Below, in pieces: positions 10,273 through 19,005 of a stretch of 59,135 nt of DNA (its first letter is position 1; each line of letters opens with the position of its first letter). Location: contig CAINOC010000054.1 of assembly GCA_903851385.1 (NCBI GenBank), positions 1 to 59,135 of the forward strand, given 5' to 3'. Origin of the DNA: an uncultured Chlorobiaceae bacterium (lineage in GTDB: Bacteria; Bacteroidota; Chlorobiia; Chlorobiales; Chlorobiaceae). The notes under the pieces were generated by a model that was given only the letters and a program-made list of their open reading frames with translations, searched no databases and was not told the origin of the DNA. Both the position numbers and the translations under genes were made by a program.

Positions 10273-11155
10273 GCCCCAGGGACTTTATTTCCTTGTCAAT
10301 GATAGCCTTGCTTTCTGACGACAGGGGTACAAGCGGCAGCCTGTAGTTCTCCTCAATCATTCCCATCCGTGCAAGAATATATTTTACCGGCACCGGATTG
10401 CTTTCTATAAAGTTCAGCCTGAACAGATTGCGATAGGTGCTGTTTATTGCTTGAGCCTCTGCAAGATCTCCACGCCTGACAGCCTCGACCAGCCCCTTGA
10501 CCTTCGAAGGCACCTCATTTGTTGCAACGGAAATAACGCCATCACCACCCATAGCCATAAACGGCAGAATCAGCGAATCCTCGCCGGTCAGCACAGAGAA
10601 GTTATCCGGACGCTCTGCAAGAAGCTCTGCGATTTGAGTAAAGTTGTCCGAAGCTTCCTTTACCGCTGCAATGTTTTCAAAATCATGGGCAAGTCTTAAA
10701 ATTGTCGATGCAGCAACATTGCAACCGGTTCTTCCTGGAACATTGTAAATAATAATCGGCACCGATACAGCTTCCGCTATATGCTTGTAGTGCTGGTAGA
10801 TTCCTTCCTGCGAAGGTTTGTTGTAATAAGGTGCAACAGAAAGAATTGCTGAAGCCCCGGCTTTTTCCGCGTTTTTTGCCAGTTCAACAGCATGCAGCGT
10901 AGCATTCGTTCCTGCACCTGCAGCAATTTTGATTTTCCCGCCCGCCTCTTCCTTTACAGTGCGGATAATTTCAAACTGTTCTTCTCCGGAAAGGGTTGGA
11001 GACTCACCGGTAGTGCCGCAGGGGATAATCATATCTGTTCCAGCTTCGATATGAAACTGTACCAGTCTCCTTAAAGCATCCGTATCGATCGATCTATCCT
11101 GTCTGAAAGGGGTTACCAGTGCGACAGCTGATCCTGAAATGTATCGTGTAGACAT
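10265..11155 (-). CDS. dapA: 4-hydroxy-tetrahydrodipicolinate synthase
   Basis: 296 residues from the ATG at 11155 ([17 protein letters not shown]); a GTG four codons upstream at 11167 is an alternative, and neither has a strong Shine-Dalgarno sequence. DapA condenses pyruvate with aspartate semialdehyde, the first committed step to diaminopimelate and lysine. Seen motifs: [10 protein letters not shown], the [18 protein letters not shown] stretch, catalytic tyrosine in [10 protein letters not shown], and the Schiff-base lysine in [10 protein letters not shown]. The C-terminal helix region is complete. Its last 8 bases overlap convergent gcvPA. recN lies upstream in the same orientation after about 127 bases. 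Confidence 0.96.
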   Translation of the reverse strand: MSTRYISGSAVALVTPFRQDRSIDTDALRRLVQFHIEAGTDMIIPCGTTGESPTLSGEEQFEIIRTVKEEAGGKIKIAAGAGTNATLHAVELAKNAEKAGASAILSVAPYYNKPSQEGIYQHYKHIAEAVSVPIIIYNVPGRTGCNVAASTILRLAHDFENIAAVKEASDNFTQIAELLAERPDNFSVLTGEDSLILPFMAMGGDGVISVATNEVPSKVKGLVEAVRRGDLAEAQAINSTYRNLFRLNFIESNPVPVKYILARMGMIEENYRLPLVPLSSESKAIIDKEIKSLGLI

Positions 11156-11210
11156 ACGTTTTATCACTGATTAATGGTATTCGTTATCGTGAAGATACTG
11201 AAAGGGAAAA

Positions 11211-11277
11211 GAAAAACAGGGCACGGAAAACTGAAAATTAAAATATTTCTGTTTGATTATCGGTTTCCCGTGACATT
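11211..11277 (-). terminator. Possible terminator downstream of recN
   Basis: On the minus strand the segment after the recN stop can form a 10-bp stem (CACGGGAAAC with GTTTTCCGTG, one G-U pair) around a long AT-rich loop, followed by CCCTGTTTTTCTTTTCCC. The long loop weakens the case; it may be an imperfect terminator between recN and dapA. Confidence 0.35.
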
Positions 11278-11282
11278 TTCTT

Positions 11283-12989
11283 CTATACGGATTGAGAGGC
11301 AGCAACAAGTTCGGCGGCGTGATTGAGTGATGAGGGTGAAATTTCTTTGCCGCTGATCAGTCCGGCAATGGCTTGCAGGTGGCTTGCATGGTCGAGAGTG
11401 GTTACTTCGGTTACAGTTCTGTCGTTCTGCTGGGATTTTCGAACCTGAAGGTGTAGATCGGCCATTGCAGCGATCTGAGGGAGGTGGGTAATGGCTATGA
11501 TTTGATGCACCCGAGATAGTTTTTTCAGGCTTTTGCCTACAGCTTCAGCAATACGACCGCTGATACCGGTATCGATTTCATCAAAAATAAGGATCGGAAG
11601 CTTGTCTGAACCGGCCAGTGCGCTTTTCATGGCAAGCATGATTCTTGAAATTTCACCCCCGGATGCTACTTTTACCAGCGGTCTTGGTTTTTCACCGGGA
11701 TTGGCCGAAATCAGGAATTCAATCCGATCGTAACCGCTACTGAAAGCGGCAAAATTATTGCCTTCGATTAAGATTTCACCATCATCCTGCTTCTCATGCG
11801 CTATGCTGACGATAAAGGTGGCGTTCGGTATGCCGAGCTCTGCTAATTGCTGCTGTATGACGGTTTCAAGACGCTGTGCAGCTTGCTGCCGTATTACTGA
11901 AAGAGTTTCGGCGACTCTTGATAGTTCTGCTTTCTGAAGAGTGATTTGTTGATCGATACGGTTGAGCTCTTCTTCAAGATTGTCTTCAAGCGCTATCTTT
12001 CCTTCAAGCTCGTTCTGCAGATCGATCAGTCCGGAGAGTGTGCGTCCGTACTTTTTGCAGAGGCGCTGAAGTTTGAGCTGGCGTTCCCGCAGTGAGTCGA
12101 GTCGAGCGGGATTGAAATCGATATCTGAGGTGTAGCTTCTTGTGAAGCGGGCAAGTTCATCGATAATACTTTTTGCCGTGCGGCTTTCCTCGATATGGAT
12201 GTCAAAGCGTTTGTCAATTTCAGCAAGCTTTTCAACTATATGCAGTGCCGTGGCTACGGCGGAATAAATGGAGTGCTCGCTGTCGTAAAGCAGCTCGCTC
12301 AGGGATGTGCTTAGGCTGAAAAGGGCTTCAGCATTTTCAAGCAAGGTTATTTCGTTCTCAATAGTTTCGTCTTCTCCACTCTTCAGGTCAAGAGAGTTGA
12401 TCTCGTTCAACTGGAAATCAACGATCTCTTTTTTATCGTGGATATCTGCAGCCTCTTGTTTTAGTCTGTTCTGTTGCTGCTGGAGTTCCAGAAGCTCTGC
12501 ACGGGCTGCTTTGTATGTACTGACTTCTGTTGTGGTGCTGGCGAAATCATCGAGCAGAGTTTCGTGCGTATCGGCATGCAACAGCATCTGGTGCTCATGT
12601 TGTCCATGCAGGTCAATAATCACATCTCCAACCTGTTTAAGGAGCGATACCGTGCTTGGTGTATCGTTAATGAAGCAGCGGGATTGACCTCCTGATGAGA
12701 GTTCTCTGCGGAGAATGAGTTCGGGTGTTGTTTCTATCTCTGCCGAATTCAGAAGTGTGTCGATTTTTTCAGAGTGAACCTCTTTCAGAACAGCTTCGAT
12801 GACCGCTTTTGTTGCGCCCGATCTTACAAGATCACTGCTTGCCCGCTCACCAAGAACAAGGTTCAATGCTCCGATAAGAATAGATTTGCCGGCACCGGTT
12901 TCACCAGTAATAATAGTCAATCCGGGAGTGAACACAACTGATAGCTCCTGGATCAGGGCGTAATTTTTGATATAAAGGCTGAAAAGCAT
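11283..12989 (-). CDS. recN: DNA repair ATPase RecN
   Basis: 568 residues, an SMC-like protein acting early in double-strand-break repair. The N-terminal ATPase half starts MLFSLYIKNYALIQEL and holds Walker A GETGAGKS (about residues 29-36). A central coiled-coil region rich in Q, E, L and K separates it from the C-terminal half with the ABC signature VASGGEISRIMLA and Walker B ILIFDEIDTGISG, followed by the ITHLPQIAA H-loop. Length and order match the family. It lies 113 bases downstream of psd in the same orientation; no gene is visible in that gap. Confidence 0.96.
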   Translation of the reverse strand: MLFSLYIKNYALIQELSVVFTPGLTIITGETGAGKSILIGALNLVLGERASSDLVRSGATKAVIEAVLKEVHSEKIDTLLNSAEIETTPELILRRELSSGGQSRCFINDTPSTVSLLKQVGDVIIDLHGQHEHQMLLHADTHETLLDDFASTTTEVSTYKAARAELLELQQQQNRLKQEAADIHDKKEIVDFQLNEINSLDLKSGEDETIENEITLLENAEALFSLSTSLSELLYDSEHSIYSAVATALHIVEKLAEIDKRFDIHIEESRTAKSIIDELARFTRSYTSDIDFNPARLDSLRERQLKLQRLCKKYGRTLSGLIDLQNELEGKIALEDNLEEELNRIDQQITLQKAELSRVAETLSVIRQQAAQRLETVIQQQLAELGIPNATFIVSIAHEKQDDGEILIEGNNFAAFSSGYDRIEFLISANPGEKPRPLVKVASGGEISRIMLAMKSALAGSDKLPILIFDEIDTGISGRIAEAVGKSLKKLSRVHQIIAITHLPQIAAMADLHLQVRKSQQNDRTVTEVTTLDHASHLQAIAGLISGKEISPSSLNHAAELVAASQSV

Positions 12990-13102
12990 GGCCTGGTATC
13001 TTGGTGTGCACTTTCAGTGAAAAATCAAAAGCTAAATTATATAAGCAATATGCTTGCTTAAACCAATTTTTCGGGAGGAAACCGGAGTGTTGAAAGTGTT
13101 TT

Positions 13103-13741
13103 TCAATATCGGGCAAGAATGGTTTCACCAGCACGGGTTATCTGACCAGGCTGAACAAGTACGGAGGCTGAAAGGGGCAGGATAAGATCAACCCTTGATC
13201 CAAACTTGATCATGCCGAACCGGTTGCCCATTGTGACCGTATCACCGGTGTGAAGCGAGCAGACAATTCTTCGTGCTAAAAAACCTGATACCTGGTTGAA
13301 GAATACCTCTATCTCGCCATTGTCAATACCGATTTCCATTCTTTCATTGCTTTCCATGCTTTTTTGGTCGAACGCCATCAGGAATTTACCGGGAGAGTAT
13401 CGAAGATGTGTTACTCTTCCGCTGAGTGGTATACGGTTGACATGAACATTGAACGGCGACATGAAGATACTCACCAGCGTTGTGGATTTACCGGTAACCT
13501 TGTGAATATGTGGCTGAACAAGCAGAATTTTACCATCGGCAGGTGCCAGAACAGTCCGGTTTTCATCTGGAATCTTCCGGTTCGGATCACGAAAAAAATA
13601 GAGGGTAAACACGATCGCAATGCCGACAATAAAGATGATGGTGATCTTGGCCCAAAAGGGAAAAAGCAGGGCAGCAGCGCTCATGAGTATGCACATGAGA
13701 AAAACTTTTGTCATGGTGCTGTTGCCGTATGAAGTAAACAT
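13103..13741 (-). CDS. psd: Phosphatidylserine decarboxylase proenzyme (short type)
   Basis: 212 residues, the short Psd form. It decarboxylates phosphatidylserine to phosphatidylethanolamine at the inner membrane. Two hydrophobic segments at about residues 10-50 anchor it, followed by YFFRDPNR, the conserved APADGKIL motif, and FMSPFNVHVNR. The self-cleavage site creating the pyruvoyl cofactor is the Gly181-Ser182 pair in KFGSRVDL, leaving a 31-residue alpha chain. Start 13741 (ATG, weak AAGAG upstream) is used; a later ATG at 13714 is possible. Divergent from tilS across a 164-base AT-rich gap. pssA is not adjacent. Confidence 0.94.
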   Translation of the reverse strand: MFTSYGNSTMTKVFLMCILMSAAALLFPFWAKITIIFIVGIAIVFTLYFFRDPNRKIPDENRTVLAPADGKILLVQPHIHKVTGKSTTLVSIFMSPFNVHVNRIPLSGRVTHLRYSPGKFLMAFDQKSMESNERMEIGIDNGEIEVFFNQVSGFLARRIVCSLHTGDTVTMGNRFGMIKFGSRVDLILPLSASVLVQPGQITRAGETILARY

Positions 13742-13905
13742 CTCTTGAAGTCTATGATCAGTTTTTTATGATAACCCACCTTATGATAATTATTTATCTT
13801 GTACATGAGAAAGATGGGGGAATATTTTTCATTTTTTTTCAAATTCAGGTCAGCATTCTCCCATTGAAGTTTATTTCTTGTATTTAACCACAGAACAGTG
13901 AGCCA

Positions 13906-14886
13906 ATGAATGCGCTAGAAAAAAAGTTTCTTCATCAGATCAGAACAAGGCGACTGATAGAGGAGGGTGACAGGGTTCTTGTGGCTGTTTCCGGAGGGCC
14001 GGATTCGATGGCAATGCTTTCACTGTTCGGTGCAGTAAAGGCTGTACTTCATTGTGACCTTGCAGTTGTCCACTGCAATTTTCAGCTTCGCGGTACAGAA
14101 AGTAATATGGATGAATGTTTTGTTAAAGATGAATGTTTATCGCTTGGCCTTGAGTGTTTTGTAGAACAGTTTGGTACTCTGCGATTTGCTGCAGAGTGCA
14201 AGAAGTCCGTCGAGGAGACCGCCAGGATTCTGAGGTACAGTTTTTTTGAAAAGGTGATAGTTGAGAAAGGGTACACCAAGATAGCAACAGGCCATCATGT
14301 CAATGATAATGCCGAGACGATTCTTTTCAATTTATTCAGGGGAGTTTCTCTTCCGGGGTTGAAAGGCATCAGGGCTCAAAATGGTAAAATCATCAGACCG
14401 ATGCTTCTGTTTCATAAATCTGATATTATCTCGTATCTGAAGGAGAAAGGTATTGCCAGCAGAACCGATACCAGTAACCTTGTCAACGACTATGACAGAA
14501 ATTTTATCAGGAACCGTATTATTCCTGTGATAGAAGAGCGCTTTCCTTATAAACTCATGCCCTCGCTTCAAAGGCTGTCAGAACAGGCGGGAGAGCTGGA
14601 AGAGTTTCTTGAACTATATTTTGAGAATCTTGTTGAGCGTGAGCCGGGTCTCTCTCTTACTGACGGAAAGCTTGATGTTCCCGCGTTGCAACGGCTTATG
14701 ATTTTTGAGCAGAAAGAGGTTTTCAAGCGCGCTTTACAGGATATGGACGTTCCTGTCGACGCTCAAACGCTTCAGAAACTTGTAGATCTTCTCCATACAC
14801 AGCCGGGAAAAATGGTCATGACCGGCGGTCAATTGCGGGTGCTCTGGAAAGGAGCATCGCTTTTTTTTGTGCGCGATACTCATTAA
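13906..14886 (+). CDS. tilS: tRNA(Ile)-lysidine synthase
   Basis: 326 residues. TilS adenylates C34 of the AUA-decoding tRNA-Ile and attaches lysine, switching codon and amino-acid identity. The PP-loop motif SGGPDSMAML is at residues 29-38. Other family marks are VVHCNFQLRG, the KIATGHHVNDNAETILFNLFRG segment (shown in parts: GHHVNDNAET) and the IRPMLLFHKSDI stretch. The protein is the short form: the long C-terminal substrate-recognition domain of E. coli TilS is largely absent. It reads towards the minus-strand unknown gene, with only 11 bases between the two stop codons. Confidence 0.95.
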   Translation: MNALEKKFLHQIRTRRLIEEGDRVLVAVSGGPDSMAMLSLFGAVKAVLHCDLAVVHCNFQLRGTESNMDECFVKDECLSLGLECFVEQFGTLRFAAECKKSVEETARILRYSFFEKVIVEKGYTKIATGHHVNDNAETILFNLFRGVSLPGLKGIRAQNGKIIRPMLLFHKSDIISYLKEKGIASRTDTSNLVNDYDRNFIRNRIIPVIEERFPYKLMPSLQRLSEQAGELEEFLELYFENLVEREPGLSLTDGKLDVPALQRLMIFEQKEVFKRALQDMDVPVDAQTLQKLVDLLHTQPGKMVMTGGQLRVLWKGASLFFVRDTH

Positions 14887-14897
14887 GCTGTAAGCGG

Positions 14898-15932
14898 TTA
14901 CTCTTTTTGTTTGGCGCGTTGAAAGAGTTCAATCGGCAGATTGGTATGAATGATCACTGATTCAAGGTTCTGCTGGATCTCAATTTTATTAAGCAGTTGT
15001 TTTGTCTGTCCGCCAGTTCTCGTTCCTGAAAGTTCCGACAGTTTAAGGGCACCCCACAGGAATGTTGACGCAAAATATGCGCCTTTTCGACTTGCATACA
15101 CCCATTCGCTTTGCCCCTCCAGGCCATTGTTTAATTTTACAGAGAGTGCCAGATTCTGGATACTGTTCAGGTTTCCCAAGGTTTGTATATCCCCGTTTGA
15201 CGAGGTAAGGCTTTGGAGAGCCCCTATGGTCCAGGCAACAGATGGCAGGGCAAACCAGAGATGTGATTTGTAGACGGCCTTATTGATGAGTGTCGTGGAG
15301 AGAGAGTCTCTCTGGTAGAAGCTTCCGGTTGGTATAAGGAACTCCGTCAGCATTTTTCTGTTGCTTGCCATTGCTATTTTCCTCGCACTGAGCGGGCAGA
15401 GCCAGAGTGTGCTGTCCATCGAGTAGCATTGGCGCCCGCCAATTTTTTCAGAAGTTGTGCTGTTTTTTTTGAGAAACGATTCAGGGAGTTTTTCGGAAAC
15501 GGGCCCCCAGGCAATTCCAAGAAACTCCTGCTCTTTATACCCATGGCGTTTGAAACTGACCAGCAGCGTGTCAACGTCCAGAGATGGATTGATATTCGCT
15601 GCTTTCAAGAGGGTATAGAGACTGCCTTTCGGCTGGAACAGCGGTGCCTTTTTCAGTGAGTCAGGAATGATTTTCTGCCACAGAGAGCTTTGGCGGATAT
15701 CTTTAAGGCCGATGTAGATCAGGGCATCACTCTTTCCCGGAATGTGCTCTATAATGGTTTTAAGCTCGGGGCTTAAGGGTTCAGGCTGAAGCCGTGGTTT
15801 CGGATAGTTGATCCAGAGAACAACAGCGAGAAAGCAGAGAAAACCGATAACGCTTATTGACATGAGGAGTCCCGGTCCTTTTTTCAAGGAGCGTTTTTCG
15901 GGTGTTGCTTCAGGTTCGGCATTCCTTGGCAT
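14898..15932 (-). CDS. Unknown protein with one N-terminal membrane helix
   Basis: 344 residues, not recognised. A charged N-terminus (about 22 residues, rich in P, E, K and R) precedes a single hydrophobic segment at about residues 23-43, then a proline-rich linker and a large, presumably extracytoplasmic domain with few cysteines. This layout suggests an inner-membrane-anchored periplasmic protein. The segment starting IPGKSDALIYIGLKD is reminiscent of bacterial DUF3352-like proteins, which I cannot confirm. It begins 13 bases after the rnhA stop and is probably in that operon. The stop lies 11 bases from the convergent tilS stop. Base composition looks like that of its neighbours, so an ordinary lineage-restricted gene is more likely than recent transfer. 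Confidence 0.75.
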   Translation of the reverse strand: MPRNAEPEATPEKRSLKKGPGLLMSISVIGFLCFLAVVLWINYPKPRLQPEPLSPELKTIIEHIPGKSDALIYIGLKDIRQSSLWQKIIPDSLKKAPLFQPKGSLYTLLKAANINPSLDVDTLLVSFKRHGYKEQEFLGIAWGPVSEKLPESFLKKNSTTSEKIGGRQCYSMDSTLWLCPLSARKIAMASNRKMLTEFLIPTGSFYQRDSLSTTLINKAVYKSHLWFALPSVAWTIGALQSLTSSNGDIQTLGNLNSIQNLALSVKLNNGLEGQSEWVYASRKGAYFASTFLWGALKLSELSGTRTGGQTKQLLNKIEIQQNLESVIIHTNLPIELFQRAKQKE

Positions 15933-15945
15933 ACTTCAAAAGAGA

Positions 15946-16386
15946 TTAGGAATTGGTTTTGATAGCTTGGCGGGCAAGTTCATCACAGCGGTTGTTGTAC
16001 GGGTTGTCGCTGTGGCCCTTTACTTTATGGAAGGTAACGTCCTGTAATCTAATTAACGTCAGTATTTTTTGCCAAAGATCAACGTTTTCCACATTTTTTT
16101 TTGCCGCTGTTTTCCAGTTATTCGCTGTCCATCGTTTCAGCCACCCTTCATTGATGGCATTGACAAGATAGCTGGAGTCGCTGTAAAGATGAACCTCGCA
16201 AGGCTCCTTGAGTGCTTCAAGCGCTTTAATAGCTGCGCTGAGCTCCATACGGTTATTGGTTGTAGCGGGTGAGAACCCTGAGATTTCACGGATTGACGAG
16301 CCGTACATCAGAAGGGCTCCCCAACCGCCTTTTCCGGGATTGCCGCTGCAGGCGCCGTCAGTGTATATGATTATTTTTTTTTTCAT
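15946..16386 (-). CDS. rnhA: Ribonuclease HI
   Basis: 146 residues from the ATG at 16386. It cleaves the RNA strand of RNA-DNA hybrids. The catalytic set is complete: D10 (YTDGACSGNPG), E48 (NRMELSAAI), D70 (LYSDSSYLV) and D135 (CDELARQA), plus the conserved histidine in KVKGHSDNPYNNR. An open frame continues six codons further to 16404, but that stretch is the T-tract and stem of the rpmB terminator (16391-16424), so the ATG at 16386 is preferred. No Shine-Dalgarno sequence is visible. A 13-base gap links it to the downstream membrane-anchored unknown. Confidence 0.96.
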   Translation of the reverse strand: MKKKIIIYTDGACSGNPGKGGWGALLMYGSSIREISGFSPATTNNRMELSAAIKALEALKEPCEVHLYSDSSYLVNAINEGWLKRWTANNWKTAAKKNVENVDLWQKILTLIRLQDVTFHKVKGHSDNPYNNRCDELARQAIKTNS

Positions 16387-16390
16387 CGAC

Positions 16391-16424
16391 AAAAAAAGGC
16401 TCAACCTTGAATGGTTGAGCCTTT
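16391..16424 (-). terminator. Rho-independent terminator of rpmB
   Basis: A perfect 12-bp stem, AAAGGCTCAACC (16395-16406) with GGTTGAGCCTTT (16413-16424), and a 6-base loop. On the minus strand it is followed by an uninterrupted run of seven T, so it terminates transcription from rpmB. Its T-tract ends only four bases before the rnhA ATG. Confidence 0.93.
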
Positions 16425-16468
16425 ATAAAATAGTGAAAAATCTTGTATGACCGGTTGTCGCCGAGGGG

Positions 16469-16687
16469 TTACTTTATCAGTTTGGCGAGTTCAGCTGTTC
16501 CGGTTTTAGCGATAATTTTCATGGCTTTTGCTGAAAGCTTAACCTTTACAAAGCGCTTTTCTTCTTCGATCCAGATTCTTTTTGTATGGAGGTTCGGCTC
16601 AAAACGGGTACGGACGTGGTTGTTCGCATGGGAAACCGTATTGCCGTACTTAGGTCTTTTACCGGTCAGTAAACAAACTTTAGACAT
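16469..16687 (-). CDS. rpmB: 50S ribosomal protein L28
   Basis: 72 residues, full length for L28. Recognised from [22 protein letters not shown], given here in part ([15 protein letters not shown]), the [16 protein letters not shown] segment and the C-terminal [13 protein letters not shown]. The paired cysteine motifs of the zinc-binding C+ form are absent, so this is a zinc-free type. It follows bchG by 73 bases on the same strand and ends in a strong terminator. rpmG, a frequent partner elsewhere, is not adjacent. Confidence 0.96.
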   Translation of the reverse strand: MSKVCLLTGKRPKYGNTVSHANNHVRTRFEPNLHTKRIWIEEEKRFVKVKLSAKAMKIIAKTGTAELAKLIK

Positions 16688-16760
16688 GGTGTATCAATAT
16701 TGGTGTTAAAAAAACGTCACGGAATATAACAATAGTTTTATAAACCGGAAACGTATTGTT

Positions 16761-17753
16761 TCAAGGCCGGATACCGACAGCGCAAACCATCATTGATATG
16801 ACATAGAGCAGTGTGCCGAAGGCGTTGTACCAGACCGCTTTTTCCCTTGGATTTTCAATCAGGATTTTCTGCATCGGCAACTGAGCGACCAGAAGAATCA
16901 GGGCAATCACGGTTGTGGTCATGGAGCCTTTCAGAATGAGAATGGATATGGCTGCAAGTTGAGCTACATCCATCACAATAGAAGCAAGTATTGCAGCTTT
17001 CTTTTCGCCAAGCTGCACCGGAATGGAGGCAACTTTGCGGATGTTGTCGCCAACAACTGATTTGAAGTCGTTCAGCGTCATGATACCGTGTGCTCCGAGT
17101 GAAAAAATAATGGCTAAGGCAATGGTCTCTCGTGAAGGGATGCCTTGTGTTATGGAAAAACTGCCAGTCAGCCACGAGACGCCTTCATAGGCAAGGCCGA
17201 CAATAAGGTTGCCGAACCATCCGTTTCGTTTAGCCCGGATAGGCGGTCCTGAATAGGCGTGCGACATGAGCACACCGACAAAAGCAATGACGACCACATA
17301 GGGGTGAATGGAGAGCGCAACAAGAAAACCTGTAATAATAAGGCCGAAGGTAATAAGCCAACTTGCTGATTTTGATATTTTACCTGCAGGGATCGGACGG
17401 TCAGGTTCATTGATGGCGTCAACTTCACGGTCAAAGTAGTCGTTCATGGTCTGCGACATCGCGCACATGAGCGGCCCGGCAAGAAGGATACCCCGAACAA
17501 GAATAGACCAGTTTGCGGTAATGCCTTCGCCGGTTGAAACGACACCACAGGCAAACGCCCACATGGGCGGGAACCAGGTGACCGGTTTCATGAGCGGAAG
17601 GATAGCCGATGGCTCAATGCGGAATCCCGGCTTGTTGACGTTATCCAGAGCCTTCTGGATGGCCTTTTGCCTGGCATCGCTTACTCCTGACAGGCGAAGC
17701 TTGTCGGTGATGTTCTGATGCATTTCAGGGTTTAGCGTGTCGCGTCCGTTCAT
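16761..17753 (-). CDS. bchG: (Bacterio)chlorophyll synthase, UbiA prenyltransferase family; probably BchG
   Basis: 330 residues from the ATG at 17753; a TTG two codons upstream is possible. The enzyme esterifies (bacterio)chlorophyllide with a C20 alcohol at the membrane. Two Asp-rich prenyl-diphosphate motifs are present: NDYFD (104-108) leading into DAINEPDRPIPAG (112-124), and LNDFKSVVGD in the second half. About eight to nine hydrophobic helices follow the UbiA pattern. Segments WFPPMWAFACGVVSTG, AYSGPPIRAKRNGW and SLGAHGIMTLNDFK resemble purple-bacterial BchG, favouring bacteriochlorophyll a synthase over ChlG or the antenna enzyme BchK, which green sulfur bacteria also carry. That choice is by memory of motifs. 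It lies 75 bases downstream of trpD and upstream of rpmB. This is the strongest marker of a phototroph. Confidence 0.85.
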   Translation of the reverse strand: MNGRDTLNPEMHQNITDKLRLSGVSDARQKAIQKALDNVNKPGFRIEPSAILPLMKPVTWFPPMWAFACGVVSTGEGITANWSILVRGILLAGPLMCAMSQTMNDYFDREVDAINEPDRPIPAGKISKSASWLITFGLIITGFLVALSIHPYVVVIAFVGVLMSHAYSGPPIRAKRNGWFGNLIVGLAYEGVSWLTGSFSITQGIPSRETIALAIIFSLGAHGIMTLNDFKSVVGDNIRKVASIPVQLGEKKAAILASIVMDVAQLAAISILILKGSMTTTVIALILLVAQLPMQKILIENPREKAVWYNAFGTLLYVISMMVCAVGIRP

Positions 17754-17828
17754 GGGCAATAATGATTCTCACTTCGGCTCGAAAACAAGGCAGTTAGTAT
17801 ACAAGTTTTTTGATAAAAAGATAAGGAT

Positions 17829-18884
17829 TTAGTTCATGCCTGGAGTTCCTCTTGCCGAAAGTTCAGCGTTTATTTTCAGAATCTCATTAAATGTTTTCTC
17901 GGATTGACCGCTTTCCAGGGCCTCTTTTGCCAAAATAAATCCATCATTGATGCAGGGTACTTTTCCTGAAACATAACAGGCCATTGCAGTGGTGTAAAGA
18001 GAGGCATCAAGGTGTGCTGCAGGTGCGCTTCCATCAAGGATACGGCGGATAATGAGTGCGTTTTCGTCCCGGTTTCCCCCCTGGATTTCCGATAATGCAT
18101 GCCTGGTCAATCCGAAATCTTCAGGATGAACGGTATGCCGGGAAACAGAGCCGTTTTCGATTTCTATAATATAGGTTGGGCCGTTAAGGCTTGGTTCATC
18201 AAGCGCCACGCCTTCTTCAGTCATGGAATGAACAACCATTGCATGACGGGTGCCAGTCTGCAACAGCACTTCAGTATAGAGTTCCATAAGTTCAGGTTTG
18301 AAAACACCCACAAGCTGCCGTTTTGATCGAGCTGGATTAATGAGAGGGCCGAGAATGTTGAAAATCGTTCTTATGGCCAGTTCGCGGCGTATATGGGCTA
18401 CCTTTTTCATTGAAGGGTGGTAGAGGGGAGCAAAAAGGAAAGCAAATCCTGTTCGTTCAAACAGCTCTTTTGTTGCTTCCGGCGGCAGATCGATAGCGAA
18501 ACCGAGTGCTTCAAGAACATCAGCGCTGCCGCAACTGCTGGTTACTGAACGATTACCATGCTTGGCAATGCTGACACCGGCACTGTTTGCAATAATTGAT
18601 GCGGTGGTTGAAATATTAAAAGTGCCTGCATGATCACCGCCTGTGCCGCAGGTATCGACAGCGTCATCATCAAGCACAATCGTGTTTGCTTTCTCGATAA
18701 GGCTGTAGTAAGCGCCTGTAACTTCCCCAGGAGTCACCCTTTTTTGTTGAAGGAGGGCGAGCAATGCGGCTATGACAATTTCGGAAAACCGGCCATCCAT
18801 AATGCTGTTCATGCAGAATGTCATTTCTTCCTGCGAAAAATTTTCGCCCGCAAGAAGCTTTTCCAGTAACTTTTTTTGAGGCAT
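17829..18884 (-). CDS. trpD: Anthranilate phosphoribosyltransferase
   Basis: 351 residues. It transfers phosphoribosyl from PRPP to anthranilate in tryptophan synthesis. The N-terminal helical domain is followed by the PRPP-binding glycine loop [19 protein letters not shown] (shown in part: DTCGTGGD), then [21 protein letters not shown] (in part: [16 protein letters not shown]), the anthranilate-site histidine and arginine in [14 protein letters not shown], and [12 protein letters not shown]. All match the family. No other trp gene is adjacent, so the pathway is scattered. It is the first gene of a minus-strand run trpD-bchG-rpmB and is divergent from the aminopeptidase gene. Confidence 0.95.
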   Translation of the reverse strand: MPQKKLLEKLLAGENFSQEEMTFCMNSIMDGRFSEIVIAALLALLQQKRVTPGEVTGAYYSLIEKANTIVLDDDAVDTCGTGGDHAGTFNISTTASIIANSAGVSIAKHGNRSVTSSCGSADVLEALGFAIDLPPEATKELFERTGFAFLFAPLYHPSMKKVAHIRRELAIRTIFNILGPLINPARSKRQLVGVFKPELMELYTEVLLQTGTRHAMVVHSMTEEGVALDEPSLNGPTYIIEIENGSVSRHTVHPEDFGLTRHALSEIQGGNRDENALIIRRILDGSAPAAHLDASLYTTAMACYVSGKVPCINDGFILAKEALESGQSEKTFNEILKINAELSARGTPGMN

Positions 18885-19005
18885 GAAGCAGATTGGTTGG
18901 CAAATAAGTGCGAATATTCGTAAATGTAAATAATAAGAAGAATTGCTTGTATTATAAAAGACTCATTACTGATGCTCCGTAATTTCTAAGAATATATTGC
19001 AACTT

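Noticed and set aside
13766-13789. Two direct copies of TTATGATAA between psd and tilS
   Set aside because: Very AT-rich short repeat with 15-base spacing; easily due to chance, no matching operator known to me.
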